Assembly: GCA_946699065.1 (NCBI GenBank)
Contig: CAMPDV010001725.1
Span: forward strand, 1-64,000
Direction of reading: 5' to 3'
DNA from: Loxodes magnus
Taxonomy: Eukaryota; Ciliophora; Karyorelictea; Loxodida; Loxodidae
DNA: 64,000 nucleotides
Made by a program: the position numbers and the translations under genes
The notes under the pieces: generated by a model
What the model was told of the DNA's origin: nothing
Database searches by the model: none
What the model saw: only the letters and a program-made list of their open reading frames with translations
Part shown: positions 1 to 11,950 of the stretch, piece after piece
Position numbering within the stretch: position 1 is the first letter of the stretch
Layout of the letters: every line of letters starts with the position of its first letter

Positions 1-255
1 GTATTATCTGTGGCTATATCCAGTGATTCAGAGTTCATCGTATCGGGAAGTGGAGATAAGACGGTGAGACTATGGGACGTCAAGACAGGTACCTGTAAGA
101 CCATGAGTGGTCACACTAATTCTGTATTATCTGTGGCTATATCCAGTGATTCAGAGTTCATCGTATCGGGAAGTTATGATAAGACGGTGAGACTATGGGA
201 CGTCAAGACAGGTACCTGTAAGACCATGAGTGGTCACACTAATTCTGTATGATCT

Positions 256-990
256 GTGGCTATATCCAGTGATTCAGAGTTCATCGTATCGGGAAGTTAT
301 GATAAGACGGTGAGACTATGGGACGTCAAGACAGGTACCTGTAAGACCATGAGTGGTCACACTAATTCTGTATTATCTGTGGCTATATCCAGTGATTCAG
401 AGTTCATCGTATCGGGAAGTGGAGATAAGACGGTGAGACTATGGGACGTCAAGACAGGTACCTGTAAGACCATGAGTGGTCACACACATTATGTATTATC
501 TGTGGCTATATCCAGTGATTCAGAGTTCATCGTATCGGGAAGTGGAGATAATACGGTGAGACTATGGGACGTCAAGACAGGTACCTGTAAGACCATGAGT
601 GGTCACACTAATTCTGTATTATCTGTGGCTATATCCAGTGATTCAGAGTTCATCGTATCGGGAAGTGGAGATAATACGGTGAGACTATGGGACGTCAAGA
701 CAGGTACCTGTAAGACCATGAGTGGTCACACACATTATGTATTATCTGTGGCTATATCCAGTGATTCAGAGTTCATCGTATCGGGAAGTTATGATAAGAC
801 GGTGAGACTATGGGACGTCAAGACAGGTACCTGTAAGACCATGAGTGGTCACACTAATTCTGTATTATCTGTGGCTATATCCAGTGATTCAGAGTTCATC
901 GTATCGGGAAGTTATGATAAGACGGTGAGACTATGGGACGTCAAGACAGGTACCTGTAAGACCATGAGTGGTCACACTAATTCTGTATGA
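256..990 (+). CDS. Open WD40 segment, 6 blades
   Basis: Open frame between TGA at 250 and TGA at 988. Tips in order: YDK, GDK, GDN (HY), GDN, YDK (HY), YDK, so the tetrad residues are intact in all six. A six-blade segment is just short of the usual seven-blade propeller. The nominal GTG start is simply the second codon after the preceding stop. The first ATG is the KTMSG methionine, which exists in every unit, so no start is preferred. It is probably a fragment of a longer repeat region, not an independent gene. Confidence 0.4.
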   Translation: MAISSDSEFIVSGSYDKTVRLWDVKTGTCKTMSGHTNSVLSVAISSDSEFIVSGSGDKTVRLWDVKTGTCKTMSGHTHYVLSVAISSDSEFIVSGSGDNTVRLWDVKTGTCKTMSGHTNSVLSVAISSDSEFIVSGSGDNTVRLWDVKTGTCKTMSGHTHYVLSVAISSDSEFIVSGSYDKTVRLWDVKTGTCKTMSGHTNSVLSVAISSDSEFIVSGSYDKTVRLWDVKTGTCKTMSGHTNSV

Positions 991-993
991 TCT

Positions 994-1728
994 GTGGCTA
1001 TGTCCAGTGATTCAGAGTTCATCGTATCGGGAAGTTATGATAAGACGGTGAGACTATGGGACGTCAAGACAGGTACCTGTAAGACCATGAGTGGTCACAC
1101 TAATTCTGTATTATCTGTGGCTATATCCAGTGATTCAGAGTTCATCGTATCGGGAAGTGGAGATAAGACGGTGAGACTATGGGACGTCAAGACAGGTACC
1201 TGTAAGACCATGAGTGGTCACACTAATTCTGTATTATCTGTGGCTATATCCAGTGATTCAGAGTTCATCGTATCGGGAAGTTATGATAATACGGTGAGAC
1301 TATGGGACGTCAAGACAGGTACCTGTAAGACCATGAGTGGTCACACTAATTCTGTATTATCTGTGGCTATATCCAGTGATTCAGAGTTCATCGTATCGGG
1401 AAGTGGAGATAATACGGTGAGACTATGGGACGTCAAGACAGGTACCTGTAAGACCATGAGTGGTCACACTAATTCTGTATTATCTGTGGCTATATCCAGT
1501 GATTCAGAGTTCATCGTATCGGGAAGTTATGATAAGACGGTGAGACTATGGGACGTCAAGACAGGTACCTGTAAGACCATGAGTGGTCACACTAATTCTG
1601 TATTATCTGTGGCTATATCCAGTGATTCAGAGTTCATCGTATCGGGAAGTGGAGATAAGACGGTGAGACTATGGGACGTCAAGACAGGTACCTGTAAGAC
1701 CATGAGTGGTCACACTAATTCTGTATGA
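994..1728 (+). CDS. Open WD40 segment, 6 blades
   Basis: Directly follows the previous segment, separated only by the TGA at 988. Tips: YDK (AM), GDK, YDN, GDN, YDK, GDK. It ends at TGA 1,726. Frame and repeat phase are the same as in the preceding segment, so reading through the single TGA would join the two into a 12-blade chain. Confidence 0.4.
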   Translation: MAMSSDSEFIVSGSYDKTVRLWDVKTGTCKTMSGHTNSVLSVAISSDSEFIVSGSGDKTVRLWDVKTGTCKTMSGHTNSVLSVAISSDSEFIVSGSYDNTVRLWDVKTGTCKTMSGHTNSVLSVAISSDSEFIVSGSGDNTVRLWDVKTGTCKTMSGHTNSVLSVAISSDSEFIVSGSYDKTVRLWDVKTGTCKTMSGHTNSVLSVAISSDSEFIVSGSGDKTVRLWDVKTGTCKTMSGHTNSV

Positions 1729-2262
1729 TCTGTGGCTATATCCAGTGATTCAGAGTTCATCGTATCGGGAAGTTATGATAAGACGGTGAGACTATGGGAC
1801 GTCAAGACAGGTACCTGTAAGACCATGAGTGGTCACACTAATTCTGTATTATCTGTGGCTATATCCAGTGATTCAGAGTTCATCGTATCGGGAAGTTATG
1901 ATAAGACGGTGAGACTATGGGACGTCAAGACAGGTACCTGTAAGACCATGAGTGGTCACACACATTATGTATTATCTGTGGCTATATCCAGTGATTCAGA
2001 GTTCATCGTATCGGGAAGTTATGATAAGACGGTGAGACTATGGGACGTCAAGACAGGTACCTGTAAGACCATGAGTGGTCACACTAATTCTGTATTATCT
2101 GTGGCTATATCCAGTGATTCAGAGTTCATCGTATCGGGAAGTTATGATAAGACGGTGAGACTATGGGACGTCAAGACAGGTACCTGTAAGACCATGAGTG
2201 GTCACACTAATTCTGTATGATCTGTGGCTATGTCCAGTGATTCAGAGTTCATCGTATCGGGA

Positions 2263-2289
2263 AGTGCAGATTAGACGGTGAGACTATAG
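2263..2289 (+). other. Doubly stopped WD40 unit (two TAG codons)
   Basis: In the unit that follows TGA 2,218, the tip reads AGT-GCA-GAT-TAG (TAG at 2,272) and the conserved Trp of LWD is TAG (2,287). This is the only unit in the window where the WD tryptophan codon is a stop. It carries three stops counting the TGA at its start and cannot be translated under the standard code. Confidence 0.9.
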
Positions 2290-2650
2290 GACGTCAAGAC
2301 AGGTACCTGTAAGACCATGAGTGGTCACACTAATTCTGTATTATCTGTGGCTATATCCAGTGATTCAGAGTTCATCGTATCGGGAAGTTATGATAAGACG
2401 GTGAGACTATGGGACGTCAAGACAGGTACCTGTAAGACCATGAGTGGTCACACTAATTCTGTATTATCTGTGGCTATATCCAGTGATTCAGAGTTCATCG
2501 TATCGGGAAGTTATGATAAGACGGTGAGACTATGGGACGTCAAGACAGGTACCTGTAAGACCATGAGTGGTCACACTAATTCTGTATTATCTGTGGCTAT
2601 ATCCAGTGATTCAGAGTTCATCGTATCGGGAAGTAGAGATGAGACGGTGA

Positions 2651-2672
2651 GACTATGGGACTATGGGACGTC
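2651..2672 (+). other. 8-bp duplication frameshift (ACTATGGG twice)
   Basis: The LWD region reads GACTATGGGACTATGGG before ACGTC, an extra 8 bp that moves the frame by -1. All downstream TGA positions shift by 8 in the 123-bp phase, which confirms a true insertion relative to the array. The next unit has AGT in place of GGT (S-H-T) and GCT-ATG. The same combination recurs near 13,120 and 15,110. Confidence 0.9.
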
Positions 2673-4620
2673 AAGACAGGTACCTGTAAGACCATGAGTA
2701 GTCACACTAATTCTGTATTATCTGTGGCTATGTCCAGTGATTCAGAGTTCATCGTATCGGGAAGTGGAGATAAGACGGTGAGACTATGGGACGTCAAGAC
2801 AGGTACCTGTAAGACCATGAGTGGTCACACACATTATGTATTATCTGTGGCTATATCCAGTGATTCAGAGTTCATCGTATCGGGAAGTTATGATAATACG
2901 GTGAGACTATGGGACGTCAAGACAGGTACCTGTAAGACCATGAGTGGTCACACTAATTCTGTATTATCTGTGGCTATATCCAGTGATTCAGAGTTCATCG
3001 TATCGGGAAGTTATGATAAGACGGTGAGACTATGGGACGTCAAGACAGGTACCTGTAAGACCATGAGTGGTCACACTAATTCTGTATTATCTGTGGCTAT
3101 GTCCAGTGATTCAGAGTTCATCGTATCGGGAAGTTATGATAAGACGGTGAGACTATGGGACGTCAAGACAGGTACCTGTAAGACCATGAGTGGTCACACT
3201 AATTCTGTATTATCTGTGGCTATATCCAGTGATTCAGAGTTCATCGTATCGGGAAGTTATGATAAGACGGTGAGACTATGGGACGTCAAGACAGGTACCT
3301 GTAAGACCATGAGTGGTCACACTAATTCTGTATGATCTGTGGCTATGTCCAGTGATTCAGAGTTCATCGTATCGGGAAGTTATGATAAGACGGTGAGACT
3401 ATGGGACGTCAAGACAGGTACCTGTAAGACCATGAGTGGTCACACTAATTCTGTATTATCTGTGGCTATATCCAGTGATTCAGAGTTCATCGTATCGGGA
3501 AGTTATGATAAGACGGTGAGACTATGGGACGTCAAGACAGGTACCTGTAAGACCATGAGTGGTCACACTAATTCTGTATTATCTGTGGCTATATCCAGTG
3601 ATTCAGAGTTCATCGTATCGGGAAGTTATGATAAGACGGTGAGACTATGGGACGTCAAGACAGGTACCTGTAAGACCATGAGTGGTCACACTAATTCTGT
3701 ATTATCTGTGGCTATATCCAGTGATTCAGAGTTCATCGTATCGGGAAGTTATGATAAGACGGTGAGACTATGGGACGTCAAGACAGGTACCTGTAAGACC
3801 ATGAGTGGTCACACTAATTCTGTATGATCTGTGGCTATATCCAGTGATTCAGAGTTCATCGTATCGGGAAGTGGAGATAATACGGTGAGACTATGGGACG
3901 TCAAGACAGGTACCTGTAAGACCATGAGTGGTCACACTAATTCTGTATTATCTGTGGCTATATCCAGTGATTCAGAGTTCATCGTATCGGGAAGTTATGA
4001 TAAGACGGTGAGACTATGGGACGTCAAGACAGGTACCTGTAAGACCATGAGTGGTCACACTAATTCTGTATTATCTGTGGCTATATCCAGTGATTCAGAG
4101 TTCATCGTATCGGGAAGTTATGATAATACGGTGAGACTATGGGACGTCAAGACAGGTACCTGTAAGACCATGAGTGGTCACACTAATTCTGTATTATCTG
4201 TGGCTATATCCAGTGATTCAGAGTTCATCGTATCGGGAAGTGGAGATAATACGGTGAGACTATGGGACGTCAAGACAGGTACCTGTAAGACCATGAGTGG
4301 TCTCACTAATTCTGTATTATCTGTGGCTATATCCAGTGATTCAGAGTTCATCGTATCGGGAAGTGGAGATAAGACGGTGAGACTATGGGACGTCAAGACA
4401 GGTACCTGTAAGACCATGAGTGGTCACACTAATTCTGTATGATCTGTGGCTATGTCCAGTGATTCAGAGTTCATCGTATCGGGAAGTTATGATAAGACGG
4501 TGAGACTATGGGACGTCAAGACAGGTACCTGTAAGACCATGAGTGGTCTCACTAATTCTGTATTATCTGTGGCTATATCCAGTGATTCAGAGTTCATCGT
4601 ATCGGGAAGTAGAGATGAGA

Positions 4621-6396
4621 CGGTGAGACTATGGGACGTCAAGACAGGTACCTGTAAGACCATGAGTGGTCACACTAATTCTGTATTATCTGTGGCTATA
4701 TCCAGTGATTCAGAGTTCATCGTATCGGGAAGTTATGATAAGACGGTGAGACTATGGGACGTCAAGACAGGTACCTGTAAGACCATGAGTGGTCACACTA
4801 ATTCTGTATTATCTGTGGCTATATCCAGTGATTCAGAGTTCATCGTATCGGGAAGTTATGATAAGACGGTGAGACTATGGGACGTCAAGACAGGTACCTG
4901 TAAGACCATGAGTGGTCACACTAATTCTGTATGATCTGTGGCTATATCCAGTGATTCAGAGTTCATCGTATCGGGAAGTGGAGATAATACGGTGAGACTA
5001 TGGGACGTCAAGACAGGTACCTGTAAGACCATGAGTGGTCACACTAGTTATGTATTATCTGTGGCTATATCCAGTGATTCAGAGTTCATCGTATCGGGAA
5101 GTTATGATAAGACGGTGAGACTATGGGACGTCAAGACAGGTACCTGTAAGACCATGAGTGGTCACACTAATTCTGTATTATCTGTGGATATATCCAGTGA
5201 TTCAGAGTTCATCGTATCGGGAAGTTATGATAAGACGGTGAGACTATGGGACGTCAAGACAGGTACCTGTAAGACCATGAGTGGTCACACACATTATGTA
5301 TTATCTGTGGCTATGTCCAGTGATTCAGAGTTCATCGTATCGGGAAGTTATGATAAGACGGTGAGACTATGGGACGTCAAGACAGGTACCTGTAAGACCA
5401 TGAGTGGTCACACTAATTCTGTATTATCTGTGGCTATATCCAGTGATTCAGAGTTCATCGTATCGGGAAGTGCAGATTATACGGTAAGACTATGGGACGT
5501 CAAGACAGGTACCTGTAAGACCATGAGTGGTCACACAGGTTATGTATTATCTGTGGCTATGTCCAGTGATTCAGAGTTCATCGTATCGGGAAGTTATGAT
5601 AAGACGGTGAGACTATGGGACGTCAAGACAGGTACCTGTAAGACCATGAGTGGTCACACAGGTTATGTATTATCTGTGGCTATATCCAGTGATTCAGAGT
5701 TCATCGTATCGGGAAGTGGAGATAATACGGTGAGACTATGGGACGTCAAGACAGGTACCTGTAAGACCATGAGTGGTCACACTAATTCTGTATTATCTGT
5801 GGCTATATCCAGTGATTCAGAGTTCATCGTATCGGGAAGTGGAGATAAGACGGTGAGACTATGGGACGTCAAGACAGGTACCTGTAAGACCATGAGTGGT
5901 CACACTAATTCTGTATTATCTGTGGCTATATCCAGTGATTCAGAGTTCATCGTATCGGGAAGTGGAGATAATACGGTGAGACTATGGGACGTCAAGACAG
6001 GTACCTGTAAGACCATGAGTGGTAACACTAGTTCTGTATATGCTGTGGCTATATCCAGTGATTCAGAGTTCATCGTATCGGGAAGTGGAGATAATACGGT
6101 GAGACTATGGGACGTCAAGACAGGTACCTGTAAGACCATGAGTGGTCACACTAATTCTGTATTATCTGTGGCTATATCCAGTGATTCAGAGTTCATCGTA
6201 TCGGGAAGTTATGATAAGACGGTGAGACTATGGGACGTCAAGACAGGTACCTGTAAGACCATGAGTGGTCACACTAATTCTGTATTATCTGTGGCTATAT
6301 CCAGTGATTCAGAGTTCATCGTATCGGGAAGTTATGATAAGACGGTGAGACTATGGGACGTCAAGACAGGTACCTGTAAGACCATGAGTGGTCACA
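4621..6396 (+). repeat. Higher-order repeat R1, copy 1 (1.78 kb)
   Basis: It matches 7,450-9,227 at an offset of 2,829 bp, exactly 23 units, rising to 2,831 after two +1 insertions in copy 2. The diagnostic shared order includes SY, VLSVD, HY/AM, ADY with the synonymous GTA, GY/AM, GY, and the NTSSVYAV unit. The copies diverge on the left at the RDE tip and on the right at GY versus NS. Confidence 0.88.
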
Positions 6397-6533
6397 CAGG
6401 TTATGTATTATCTGTGGCTATATCCAGTGATTCAGAGTTCATCGTATCGGGAAGTTATGATAAGACGGTGAGACTATGGGACGTCAAGACAGGTACCTGT
6501 AAGACCATGAGTGGTCACACTAATTCTGTATGA
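4938..6533 (+). CDS. Open WD40 segment, 13 blades
   Basis: A 531-codon open frame between TGA 4,932 and TGA 6,531, the longest in subarray A. Tips in order: GDN, YDK (SY), YDK (VLSVD), YDK (HY, AM), ADY, YDK (GY, AM), GDN (GY), GDK, GDN, GDN (N-T-SS, VYAV), YDK, YDK, YDK (GY). One blade has Asn for the GH histidine (AAC 6,024-6,026). Thirteen blades could fold as one propeller plus six blades, or as a double propeller with an incomplete second ring. Most of it is duplicated at 7,767-9,227, where two single-base insertions break the frame. No start signal is visible. Confidence 0.5.
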   Translation: MAISSDSEFIVSGSGDNTVRLWDVKTGTCKTMSGHTSYVLSVAISSDSEFIVSGSYDKTVRLWDVKTGTCKTMSGHTNSVLSVDISSDSEFIVSGSYDKTVRLWDVKTGTCKTMSGHTHYVLSVAMSSDSEFIVSGSYDKTVRLWDVKTGTCKTMSGHTNSVLSVAISSDSEFIVSGSADYTVRLWDVKTGTCKTMSGHTGYVLSVAMSSDSEFIVSGSYDKTVRLWDVKTGTCKTMSGHTGYVLSVAISSDSEFIVSGSGDNTVRLWDVKTGTCKTMSGHTNSVLSVAISSDSEFIVSGSGDKTVRLWDVKTGTCKTMSGHTNSVLSVAISSDSEFIVSGSGDNTVRLWDVKTGTCKTMSGNTSSVYAVAISSDSEFIVSGSGDNTVRLWDVKTGTCKTMSGHTNSVLSVAISSDSEFIVSGSYDKTVRLWDVKTGTCKTMSGHTNSVLSVAISSDSEFIVSGSYDKTVRLWDVKTGTCKTMSGHTGYVLSVAISSDSEFIVSGSYDKTVRLWDVKTGTCKTMSGHTNSV

Positions 6534-6653
<120 letters not shown>

Positions 6654-7449
6654 TGATCTGTGGCTATGTCCAGTGATTCAGAGTTCATCGTATCGGGAAG
6701 TGGAGATAAGACGGTGAGACTATGGGACGTCAAGACAGGTACCTGTAAGACCATGAGTGGTCACACTAATTCTGTATTATCTGTGGCTATATCCAGTGAT
6801 TCAGAGTTCATCGTATCGGGAAGTTATGATAAGACGGTGAGACTATGGGACGTCAAGACAGGTACCTGTAAGACCATGAGTGGTCACACTAATTCTGTAT
6901 GATCTGTGGCTATGTCCAGTGATTCAGAGTTCATCGTATCGGGAAGTTATGATAAGACGGTGAGACTATGGGACGTCAAGACAGGTACCTGTAAGACCAT
7001 GAGTGGTCACACTAATTCTGTATTATCTGTGGCTATATCCAGTGATTCAGAGTTCATCGTATCGGGAAGTTATGATAAGACGGTGAGACTATGGGACGTC
7101 AAGACAGGTACCTGTAAGACCATGAGTGGTCACACTAATTCTGTATTATCTGTGGCTATATCCAGTGATTCAGAGTTCATCGTATCGGGAAGTTATGATA
7201 ATACGGTGAGACTATGGGACGTCAAGACAGGTACCTGTAAGACCATGAGTGGTCACACTAATTCTGTATTATCTGTGGCTATATCCAGTGATTCAGAGTT
7301 CATCGTATCGGGAAGTTATGATAAGACGGTGAGACTATGGGACGTCAAGACAGGTACCTGTAAGACCATGAGTGGTCACACTAATTCTGTATGATCTGTG
7401 GCTATATCCAGTGATTCAGAGTTCATCGTATCGGGAAGTTATGATAAGA

Positions 7450-9227
7450 CGGTGAGACTATGGGACGTCAAGACAGGTACCTGTAAGACCATGAGTGGTC
7501 ACACTAATTCTGTATTATCTGTGGCTATATCCAGTGATTCAGAGTTCATCGTATCGGGAAGTTATGATAAGACGGTGAGACTATGGGACGTCAAGACAGG
7601 TACCTGTAAGACCATGAGTGGTCACACTAATTCTGTATTATCTGTGGCTATATCCAGTGATTCAGAGTTCATCGTATCGGGAAGTTATGATAAGACGGTG
7701 AGACTATGGGACGTCAAGACAGGTACCTGTAAGACCATGAGTGGTCACACTAATTCTGTATGATCTGTGGCTATATCCAGTGATTCAGAGTTCATCGTAT
7801 CGGGAAGTGGAGATAATACGGTGAGACTATGGGACGTCAAGACAGGTACCTGTAAGACCATGAGTGGTCACACTAGTTATGTATTATCTGTGGCTATATC
7901 CAGTGATTCAGAGTTCATCGTATCGGGAAGTTATGATAAGACGGTGAGGACTATGGGACGTCAAGACAGGTACCTGTAAGACCATGAGTGGTCACACTAA
8001 TTCTGTATTATCTGTGGATATATCCAGTGATTCAGAGTTCATCGTATCGGGAAGTTATGATAAGACGGTGAGACTATGGGACGTCAAGACAGGTACCTGT
8101 AAGACCATGAGTGGTCACACACATTATGTATTATCTGTGGCTATGTCCAGTGATTCAGAGTTCATCGTATCGGGAAGTTATGATAAGACGGTGAGACTAT
8201 GGGACGTCAAGACAGGTACCTGTAAGACCATGAGTGGTCACACTAATTCTGTATTATCTGTGGCTATATCCAGTGATTCAGAGTTCATCGTATCGGGAAG
8301 TGCAGATTATACGGTAAGACTATGGGACGTCAAGACAGGTACCTGTAAGACCATGAGTGGTCACACAGGTTATGTATTATCTGTGGCTATGTCCAGTGAT
8401 TCAGAGTTCATCGTATCGGGAAGTTATGATAAGACGGTGAGACTATGGGACGTCAAGACAGGTACCTGTAAGACCATGAGTGGTCACACAGGTTATGTAT
8501 TATCTGTGGCTATATCCAGTGATTCAGAGTTCATCGTATCGGGAAGTGGAGATAATACGGTGAGACTATGGGACGTCAAGACAGGTACCTGTAAGACCAT
8601 GAGTGGTCACACTAATTCTGTATTATCTGTGGCTATATCCAGTGATTCAGAGTTCATCGTATCGGGAAGTGGAGATAAGACGGTGAGACTATGGGACGTC
8701 AAGACAGGTACCTGTAAGACCATGAGTGGTCACACTAATTCTGTATTATCTGTGGCTATATCCAGTGATTCAGAGTTCATCGTATCGGGAAGTGGAGATA
8801 ATACGGTGAGACTATGGGACGTCAAGACAGGTACCTGTAAGACCATGAGTGGTAACACTAGTTCTGTATATGCTGTGGCTATATCCAGTGATTCAGAGTT
8901 CATCGTATCGGGAAGTGGAGATAATACGGTGAGGACTATGGGACGTCAAGACAGGTACCTGTAAGACCATGAGTGGTCACACTAATTCTGTATTATCTGT
9001 GGCTATATCCAGTGATTCAGAGTTCATCGTATCGGGAAGTTATGATAAGACGGTGAGACTATGGGACGTCAAGACAGGTACCTGTAAGACCATGAGTGGT
9101 CACACTAATTCTGTATTATCTGTGGCTATATCCAGTGATTCAGAGTTCATCGTATCGGGAAGTTATGATAAGACGGTGAGACTATGGGACGTCAAGACAG
9201 GTACCTGTAAGACCATGAGTGGTCACA
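7450..9227 (+). repeat. Higher-order repeat R1, copy 2 with two +G frameshifts
   Basis: Same unit order as 4,621-6,396, including the rare ADY tip with GTA (8,301-8,316) and the Asn-for-His unit (8,854). It differs by an extra G in GTGAGGACTATGG at about 7,949 and again at about 8,933. Each puts the frame into a TMGRQDRYL reading followed by TAA. Copy 1 lacks both insertions, so they arose after duplication or are consensus errors. Confidence 0.88.
7984..8964 (+). CDS. Open WD40 segment, about 8 blades, frameshifted at both ends
   Basis: The frame opens at the KTMSG ATG after the +1 insertion at 7,949 and runs through tips YDK (VLSVD), YDK (HY), ADY, YDK (GY), GDN (GY), GDK, GDN and GDN (VYAV). 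It ends where the second +1 insertion at 8,933 converts VRLWDVK to VRTMGRQ. Copy 1 (4,938-6,533) is continuous across both points, so the ends here are likely artefacts of the indels. Confidence 0.4.
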   Translation: MSGHTNSVLSVDISSDSEFIVSGSYDKTVRLWDVKTGTCKTMSGHTHYVLSVAMSSDSEFIVSGSYDKTVRLWDVKTGTCKTMSGHTNSVLSVAISSDSEFIVSGSADYTVRLWDVKTGTCKTMSGHTGYVLSVAMSSDSEFIVSGSYDKTVRLWDVKTGTCKTMSGHTGYVLSVAISSDSEFIVSGSGDNTVRLWDVKTGTCKTMSGHTNSVLSVAISSDSEFIVSGSGDKTVRLWDVKTGTCKTMSGHTNSVLSVAISSDSEFIVSGSGDNTVRLWDVKTGTCKTMSGNTSSVYAVAISSDSEFIVSGSGDNTVRTMGRQDRYL

Positions 9228-11950
9228 CTAATTCTGTATTATCTGTGGCTATATCCAGTGATTCAGAGTTCATCGTATCGGGAAGTTATGATAAGACGGT
9301 GAGACTATGGGACGTCAAGACAGGTACCTGTAAGACCATGAGTGGTCACACTAATTCTGTATTATCTGTGGCTATGTCCAGTGATTCAGAGTTCATCGTA
9401 TCGGGAAGTTATGATAAGACGGTGAGACTATGGGACGTCAAGACAGGTACCTGTAAGACCATGAGTGGTCACACTAATTCTGTATGATCTGTGGCTATGT
9501 CCAGTGATTCAGAGTTCATCGTATCGGGAAGTGGAGATAAGACGGTGAGACTATGGGACGTCAAGACAGGTACCTGTAAGACCATGAGTGGTCACACTAA
9601 TTCTGTATTATCTGTGGCTATGTCCAGTGATTCAGAGTTCATCGTATCGGGAAGTTATGATAAGACGGTGAGACTATGGGACGTCAAGACAGGTACCTGT
9701 AAGACCATGAGTGGTCACACTAATTCTGTATGATCTGTGGCTATGTCCAGTGATTCAGAGTTCATCGTATCGGGAAGTGGAGATAAGACGGTGAGACTAT
9801 GGGACGTCAAGACAGGTACCTGTAAGACCATGAGTGGTCACACTAATTCTGTATTATCTGTGGCTATGTCCAGTGATTCAGAGTTCATCGTATCGGGAAG
9901 TTATGATAAGACGGTGAGACTATGGGACGTCAAGACAGGTACCTGTAAGACCATGAGTGGTCACACTAATTCTGTATTATCTGTGGCTATATCCAGTGAT
10001 TCAGAGTTCATCGTATCGGGAAGTTATGATAAGACGGTGAGACTATGGGACGTCAAGACAGGTACCTGTAAGACCATGAGTGGTCACACTAATTCTGTAT
10101 TATCTGTGGCTATATCCAGTGATTCAGAGTTCATCGTATCGGGAAGTGGAGATAAGACGGTGAGACTATGGGACGTCAAGACAGGTACCTGTAAGACCAT
10201 GAGTGGTCACACTAATTCTGTATGATCTGTGGCTATATCCAGTGATTCAGAGTTCATCGTATCGGGAAGTTATGATAAGACGGTGAGACTATGGGACGTC
10301 AAGACAGGTACCTGTAAGACCATGAGTGGTCACACTAATTCTGTATTATCTGTGGCTATATCCAGTGATTCAGAGTTCATCGTATCGGGAAGTTATGATA
10401 AGACGGTGAGACTATGGGACGTCAAGACAGGTACCTGTAAGACCATGAGTGGTCACACACATTATGTATTATCTGTGGCTATATCCAGTGATTCAGAGTT
10501 CATCGTATCGGGAAGTTATGATAAGACGGTGAGACTATGGGACGTCAAGACAGGTACCTGTAAGACCATGAGTGGTCACACTAATTCTGTATTATCTGTG
10601 GCTATATCCAGTGATTCAGAGTTCATCGTATCGGGAAGTTATGATAAGACGGTGAGACTATGGGACGTCAAGACAGGTACCTGTAAGACCATGAGTGGTC
10701 ACACTAATTCTGTATTATCTGTGGCTATATCCAGTGATTCAGAGTTCATCGTATCGGGAAGTTATGATAAGACGGTGAGACTATGGGACGTCAAGACAGG
10801 TACCTGTAAGACCATGAGTGGTCACACTAATTCTGTATGATCTGTGGCTATGTCCAGTGATTCAGAGTTCATCGTATCGGGAAGTTATGATAAGACGGTG
10901 AGACTATGGGACGTCAAGACAGGTACCTGTAAGACCATGAGTGGTCACACTAATTCTGTATTATCTGTGGCTATATCCAGTGATTCAGAGTTCATCGTAT
11001 CGGGAAGTTATGATAAGACGGTGAGACTATGGGACGTCAAGACAGGTACCTGTAAGACCATGAGTGGTCACACTAATTCTGTATTATCTGTGGCTATATC
11101 CAGTGATTCAGAGTTCATCGTATCGGGAAGTTATGATAAGACGGTGAGACTATGGGACGTCAAGACAGGTACCTGTAAGACCATGAGTGGTCACACTAAT
11201 TCTGTATGATCTGTGGCTATATCCAGTGATTCAGAGTTCATCGTATCGGGAAGTTATGATAATACGGTGAGACTATGGGACGTCAAGACAGGTACCTGTA
11301 AGACCATGAGTGGTCACACTAATTCTGTATTATCTGTGGCTATATCCAGTGATTCAGAGTTCATCGTATCGGGAAGTGGAGATAAGACGGTGAGACTATG
11401 GGACGTCAAGACAGGTACCTGTAAGACCATGAGTGGTCACACTAATTCTGTATTATCTGTGGCTATATCCAGTGATTCAGAGTTCATCGTATCGGGAAGT
11501 TATGATAAGACGGTGAGACTATGGGACGTCAAGACAGGTACCTGTAAGACCATGAGTGGTCACACTAATTCTGTATGATCTGTGGCTATGTCCAGTGATT
11601 CAGAGTTCATCGTATCGGGAAGTTATGATAAGACGGTGAGACTATGGGACGTCAAGACAGGTACCTGTAAGACCATGAGTGGTCACACTAATTCTGTATT
11701 ATCTGTGGCTATATCCAGTGATTCAGAGTTCATCGTATCGGGAAGTTATGATAAGACGGTGAGACTATGGGACGTCAAGACAGGTACCTGTAAGACCATG
11801 AGTGGTCACACTAATTCTGTATTATCTGTGGCTATGTCCAGTGATTCAGAGTTCATCGTATCGGGAAGTTATGATAAGACGGTGAGACTATGGGACGTCA
11901 AGACAGGTACCTGTAAGACCATGAGTGGTCACACTAATTCTGTATGATCT

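Noticed and set aside
4178-6139. 79-codon open frames on the - strand at 4,178-4,417 and 5,900-6,139
   Set aside because: They are antisense shadows of the WD40 unit. The antisense frame is normally closed by a stop from the GH histidine codon and another from TATGAT; it opens only where the His codon is CTC or AAC and the tip is G-D. No independent coding signal is seen.
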